A stretch of 64,000 nucleotides of DNA from Streptococcus parasanguinis ATCC 15912 (GTDB lineage Bacteria; Bacillota; Bacilli; Lactobacillales; Streptococcaceae), in assembly GCF_000164675.2 (NCBI RefSeq), contig NC_015678.1:1984001-2048000 (forward strand), read 5' to 3'. The notes under the pieces were generated by a model. It was not told where the DNA came from. It did no database searches and saw only the letters and a program-made list of their open reading frames with translations. Positions 61,182 through 64,000 of the stretch are shown piece after piece (the stretch's first letter is position 1; the number at the start of each line of letters is the position of its first letter). The position numbers and the translations under genes are program-made.

Positions 61182-61919
61182 ATGAAGATGAAGCAAATTA
61201 GTGATTCAACAATTAAGATCACGATCCAACTAGAAGACTTAGAAGAACGTGGGATGGAAATTGCTGATTTTCTTGTCCCACAAGAAAAAACAGAAGAATT
61301 TTTCTACGCCATTTTGGATGAACTCGAAATGCCAGAAAGCTTCCTGGATAGCGGGATGCTGAGTTTTCGTGTGACGCCAAAACCAGATAAATTGGATGTT
61401 TTTGTTACCAAATCAAAAATTGACCAACAATTGGATTTTGAGGATTTGTCAGATCTTCCTGATATGGAAGAGTTGTCGCGCATGACGCCAGATGAATTTA
61501 TCAAAACCTTGGAAAAAACAATCTCTGATAAGACAAAAGGGGATGCAGAAGCCATTCACCATTTGGAACAAGAAGAGTTACGTGATAATCAAGAACAAGA
61601 TCCGACACCTGAATCCCCAGTGACTCAGTATATTTATTACATTTTGCGTTTTTCGAATATCCAGCAAGCAGTTGCCTTTTCCAAAACGGTGACTTACCCA
61701 GTAGATACCTCTGAATTGTACAAGATGGGGTCGGAATATTATTTGACAGTGCTAATTGATACAGAGAATCAGCCTATCCAATATCCTACTTGGTTACTCG
61801 CAACTATTCGAGAGTATGCGGATGATTCAGAAGTGACACGGGCAGTTTTACAGGAGCATGGGTATTTATTGATGGTATCAGGTGCGATAGAGAATTTAAA
61901 GAAAGTTGCTAGTTTATGA
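61182..61919 (+). CDS. mecA: ClpC adaptor protein MecA
   Basis: This 245-residue adaptor has an N-terminal substrate-binding part (MKQISDSTIKITIQLEDLEERGMEIADF), an acidic linker and a C-terminal ClpC-docking domain. In streptococci MecA targets ComX and ComW for ClpCP degradation and so limits competence. It overlaps the following transferase gene by 4 bp, an order conserved in streptococci. Confidence 0.95.
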   Translation: MKMKQISDSTIKITIQLEDLEERGMEIADFLVPQEKTEEFFYAILDELEMPESFLDSGMLSFRVTPKPDKLDVFVTKSKIDQQLDFEDLSDLPDMEELSRMTPDEFIKTLEKTISDKTKGDAEAIHHLEQEELRDNQEQDPTPESPVTQYIYYILRFSNIQQAVAFSKTVTYPVDTSELYKMGSEYYLTVLIDTENQPIQYPTWLLATIREYADDSEVTRAVLQEHGYLLMVSGAIENLKKVASL

Positions 61920-63073
61920 TGTCCTTTTCTCTGCAATTTATTCTGATATTGATCGGGACCTTTTTGATTGCGCTTGTGTTGACGCCTTTGGTTCGTTTAT
62001 TATCATTTAAAATCGGTGCAGTTGATTACCCTAATGCTCGACGAATCAATACCAAGCCCATGCCAAGTGCTGGTGGATTATCTATTGTAATCGCCTTTTC
62101 GATCGCAACCTTAGTATTCATTCCTATGCTGACATCTAATGCTGCACCAATCAAAAGTTATCTCTCTTATACCTTGCCGGTTGTAGGTGCAGGATGGATC
62201 ATTGCTCTTACAGGCTTGATCGATGATGTGAAAGAATTGTCAGCCAAGAAGAAGATGATTGGCATTCTTCTTGCAGCGAGTATAGTCTGGTTTTTGACCG
62301 ATTTCAGGCTGAATGATTTCAAGATTCCCTTTGGTGGTCCTTTGCTTCATTTTGATCCGTGGTTATCATATCTTTTAACAGTGATTTGGATCATTTCTAT
62401 TACCAATGCGGTCAATTTGATTGATGGATTAGATGGTTTGGTGAGTGGTGTATCCATTATTTCTCTAGTGACAATGGGGATTGTTTCCTATTTCTTTCTG
62501 CCAGTTCCAAATCTCTTCTTGACCATGACCATTTTTGTTTTAGTTGCAGCAATCGCTGGATTTTTCCCCTTTAACTACCATCCAGCCATTCTTTATCTGG
62601 GAGACACCGGTGCTCTGTTTATCGGATTTATGATTTCTGTCTTGTCTTTGCAAGGCTTGAAAAATGCGACAGCTGTTGCGGTAGTCACGCCAATGATTAT
62701 CCTCGGAGTTCCGATTACAGATACCTTTTTAGCCATTATCCGTCGGACTTTGTCTGGTCAAAAATTTTACAAACCGGATCGCAATCACCTACATCACCGT
62801 CTGCTTTCTTTAGGCTTGACGCACCGAGGGACAGTACTTGTGATCTATGGGATCTCGATGATCTTTTCCTTGATTTCTCTACTGCTCAATATTTCAAGTC
62901 GAATTGGGGGCATTTTGCTCGTGATAGGACTTTTGTTTGGAGTGGAGTTGTTAGCAGAATTGATCGGGGTTCTGGGGCCACATCATAGTCCTTTGTTAAA
63001 TGTTCTGCGCTATATAGGGAATTCTTCCTATCGGGAGGAAGTTCGTCAAAAACGAAAAGGAAAAACTAAATAA
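61916..63073 (+). CDS. rgpG: Undecaprenyl-phosphate GlcNAc-1-phosphate transferase (TagO/WecA/RgpG type)
   Basis: This 385-residue enzyme has about ten membrane helices and MraY/WecA-type motifs: DYPNARRINTKPMPSAGGLSIV, LIDDVKEL, the Mg motif NAVNLIDGLDGL and the HHRLLSLGL C-terminal cytosolic loop. It starts rhamnose-glucose polysaccharide or teichoic acid synthesis by loading GlcNAc-1-P onto the carrier. Its place after mecA matches rgpG in other streptococci. The ribosome site lies within mecA. Confidence 0.92.
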   Translation: MMSFSLQFILILIGTFLIALVLTPLVRLLSFKIGAVDYPNARRINTKPMPSAGGLSIVIAFSIATLVFIPMLTSNAAPIKSYLSYTLPVVGAGWIIALTGLIDDVKELSAKKKMIGILLAASIVWFLTDFRLNDFKIPFGGPLLHFDPWLSYLLTVIWIISITNAVNLIDGLDGLVSGVSIISLVTMGIVSYFFLPVPNLFLTMTIFVLVAAIAGFFPFNYHPAILYLGDTGALFIGFMISVLSLQGLKNATAVAVVTPMIILGVPITDTFLAIIRRTLSGQKFYKPDRNHLHHRLLSLGLTHRGTVLVIYGISMIFSLISLLLNISSRIGGILLVIGLLFGVELLAELIGVLGPHHSPLLNVLRYIGNSSYREEVRQKRKGKTK

Positions 63074-63093
63074 GAATAGTTCTAATCAAAAGA

Positions 63094-63114
63094 AAAGCCA
63101 TTTAGGCTTTTTTT
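63094..63114 (+). terminator. rgpG terminator
   Basis: AAAAGCC-attta-GGCTTTTTTTT forms the hairpin. Confidence 0.85.
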
Positions 63115-63207
63115 TGATATACTTGAAAGGTAAAAAAATACTTTGTGATGAAGGAATCGATGCTTTGAGAACCTTCTAGACTTCAAAGTAAAAAGAAAGG
63201 GAATGCA

Positions 63208-63978
63208 ATGTCGACATTAGAAATTAAAGACCTTCACGTTGAAATTGAAGGCAAAGAAATTTTAAAAGGTGTAAACCTAACCCTAAAAACTGGTGAGATC
63301 GCAGCCATCATGGGACCAAACGGAACGGGTAAATCTACTCTGTCAGCTGCCATTATGGGTAACCCAAATTATGAAGTGACTAAAGGGGAGATTCTGTTTG
63401 ATGGTGTCAACATCTTGGAATTGGAAGTAGACGAACGTGCACGGATGGGCTTGTTCCTTGCTATGCAATACCCTTCAGAAATCCCAGGGATTACCAATGC
63501 AGAATTTTTACGTGCAGCCATGAATGCTGGTAAAGAAGAGGACGAGAAGATCTCCATTCGTGATTTCATCAAAAAATTGGATGAAAAGATGGAATTGCTC
63601 AACATGAAAGAAGAAATGGCAGAACGCTATTTGAACGAAGGGTTCTCAGGTGGTGAAAAAAAACGCAATGAAATTCTTCAATTATTGATGTTGGAACCAA
63701 CATTTGCTCTTTTGGATGAAATTGATTCTGGTTTGGATATCGATGCTCTTAAGGTCGTATCTAAAGGGGTTAATGCAATGCGGGGTGAAGGTTTTGGAGC
63801 GATGATCATCACCCACTACCAACGTTTGTTGAACTATATTACTCCTGACGTCGTTCATGTGATGATGGAAGGCCGTGTCGTGCTTTCAGGTGGGCCAGAA
63901 TTGGCTGCACGCTTGGAACGTGAAGGCTATGCCCAACTCGCAGAAGAACTCGGTTACGACTATAAAGAAGAACTATAA
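63208..63978 (+). CDS. sufC: Fe-S cluster assembly ATPase SufC
   Basis: This 256-residue ABC-type ATPase has Walker A GPNGTGKST (about 35-43), signature FSGGEKKRNEILQ and Walker B FALLDEIDSGLDIDALK. It works in the SUF complex with SufB and SufD. It is the first gene of the streptococcal suf operon; the next gene lies beyond the window edge. AAAGAAAGGGAATGCA precedes the ATG. Confidence 0.96.
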   Translation: MSTLEIKDLHVEIEGKEILKGVNLTLKTGEIAAIMGPNGTGKSTLSAAIMGNPNYEVTKGEILFDGVNILELEVDERARMGLFLAMQYPSEIPGITNAEFLRAAMNAGKEEDEKISIRDFIKKLDEKMELLNMKEEMAERYLNEGFSGGEKKRNEILQLLMLEPTFALLDEIDSGLDIDALKVVSKGVNAMRGEGFGAMIITHYQRLLNYITPDVVHVMMEGRVVLSGGPELAARLEREGYAQLAEELGYDYKEEL

Positions 63979-64000
63979 CCTGATGACAAGTGATCTAATG

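Noticed and set aside
63998..64000. ATG at the last three bases as a start of the next suf gene
   Set aside because: There is no ribosome-binding site just before it and the reading frame leaves the window at once, so it cannot be supported.

Overview
The window is a chromosomal segment of a viridans streptococcus, most like the mitis/sanguinis/parasanguinis groups. The basis is gene content and order: hrcA-grpE-dnaK-dnaJ, ilvB-ilvN-ilvC-ilvA, mecA next to an rgpG-type transferase and then sufC, a cell-wall-anchored StrH-type hexosaminidase, and an Rgg regulator beside a lactococcin-972-type bacteriocin. Species cannot be fixed from the sequence alone.

Layout. 1-4076: accessory bacteriocin locus on the minus strand (lactococcin-972-like precursor, bacteriocin-associated membrane protein, and an ABC ATPase cut by the window edge), with a divergent Rgg regulator. 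Between them lies an uncatalogued 29-codon minus-strand gene for a hydrophobic peptide ending in a Trp-rich tail (WRWW), a good candidate for the Rgg pheromone. 4150-5680: a Fic toxin/antitoxin pair flanked by 54-bp direct repeats, then a gene-poor, repeat-rich stretch. 5800-7500: a small HTH-membrane protein-PspC-DUF3169 operon with a structured leader. 7700-14450: CsbD, a rhomboid-like protein, a VanZ-RDD fusion, an ACT/UPF0210 pair, two tandem phosphoglycerate-mutase-like genes and an LdcB-type peptidoglycan carboxypeptidase. 14460-20540: heat-shock cluster with two CIRCE operators and a DJ-1-like gene inserted between dnaK and dnaJ. 20655-24194: StrH. 24484-28423: truA, a pyridoxine-kinase-like gene with an ECF S component, a DUF436 protein and trigger factor. 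28648-33338: rpoE (delta), a B3/4-domain protein, pyrG with an attenuator, tRNA-Leu and fba. 33423-41985: hydrolase, phosphatase, three unrecognised small genes, an ABC-2 exporter, GNAT, tRNA-Thr, a lipoprotein, and a frameshifted LytTR gene with its LiaF-like partner. 42104-49528: rpmB, an Asp23-like gene with fakA, a lipoprotein, and a six-gene ABC/two-component operon. 49717-54299: ilvBNCA. 54436-63978: SPFH protein, small conserved protein, glnQ/glnPH, DUF2207 protein, uppP, mecA, rgpG-like, sufC.

A family of about 180-bp multi-hairpin elements occurs four times (two in each orientation), always just 3' of a plus-strand gene, where it also supplies a terminator. Several transcripts carry readable control: the pyrG attenuator with a GGG start, CIRCE upstream of hrcA, CodY-like and cre-like boxes, and apparently leaderless truA and hydrolase mRNAs.

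Most genes are core streptococcal housekeeping genes. The best candidate for something undescribed is the Rgg / Trp-rich peptide / lactococcin-972 locus at 1-4076, whose bacteriocin gene is also bracketed by a perfect 18-bp inverted repeat.
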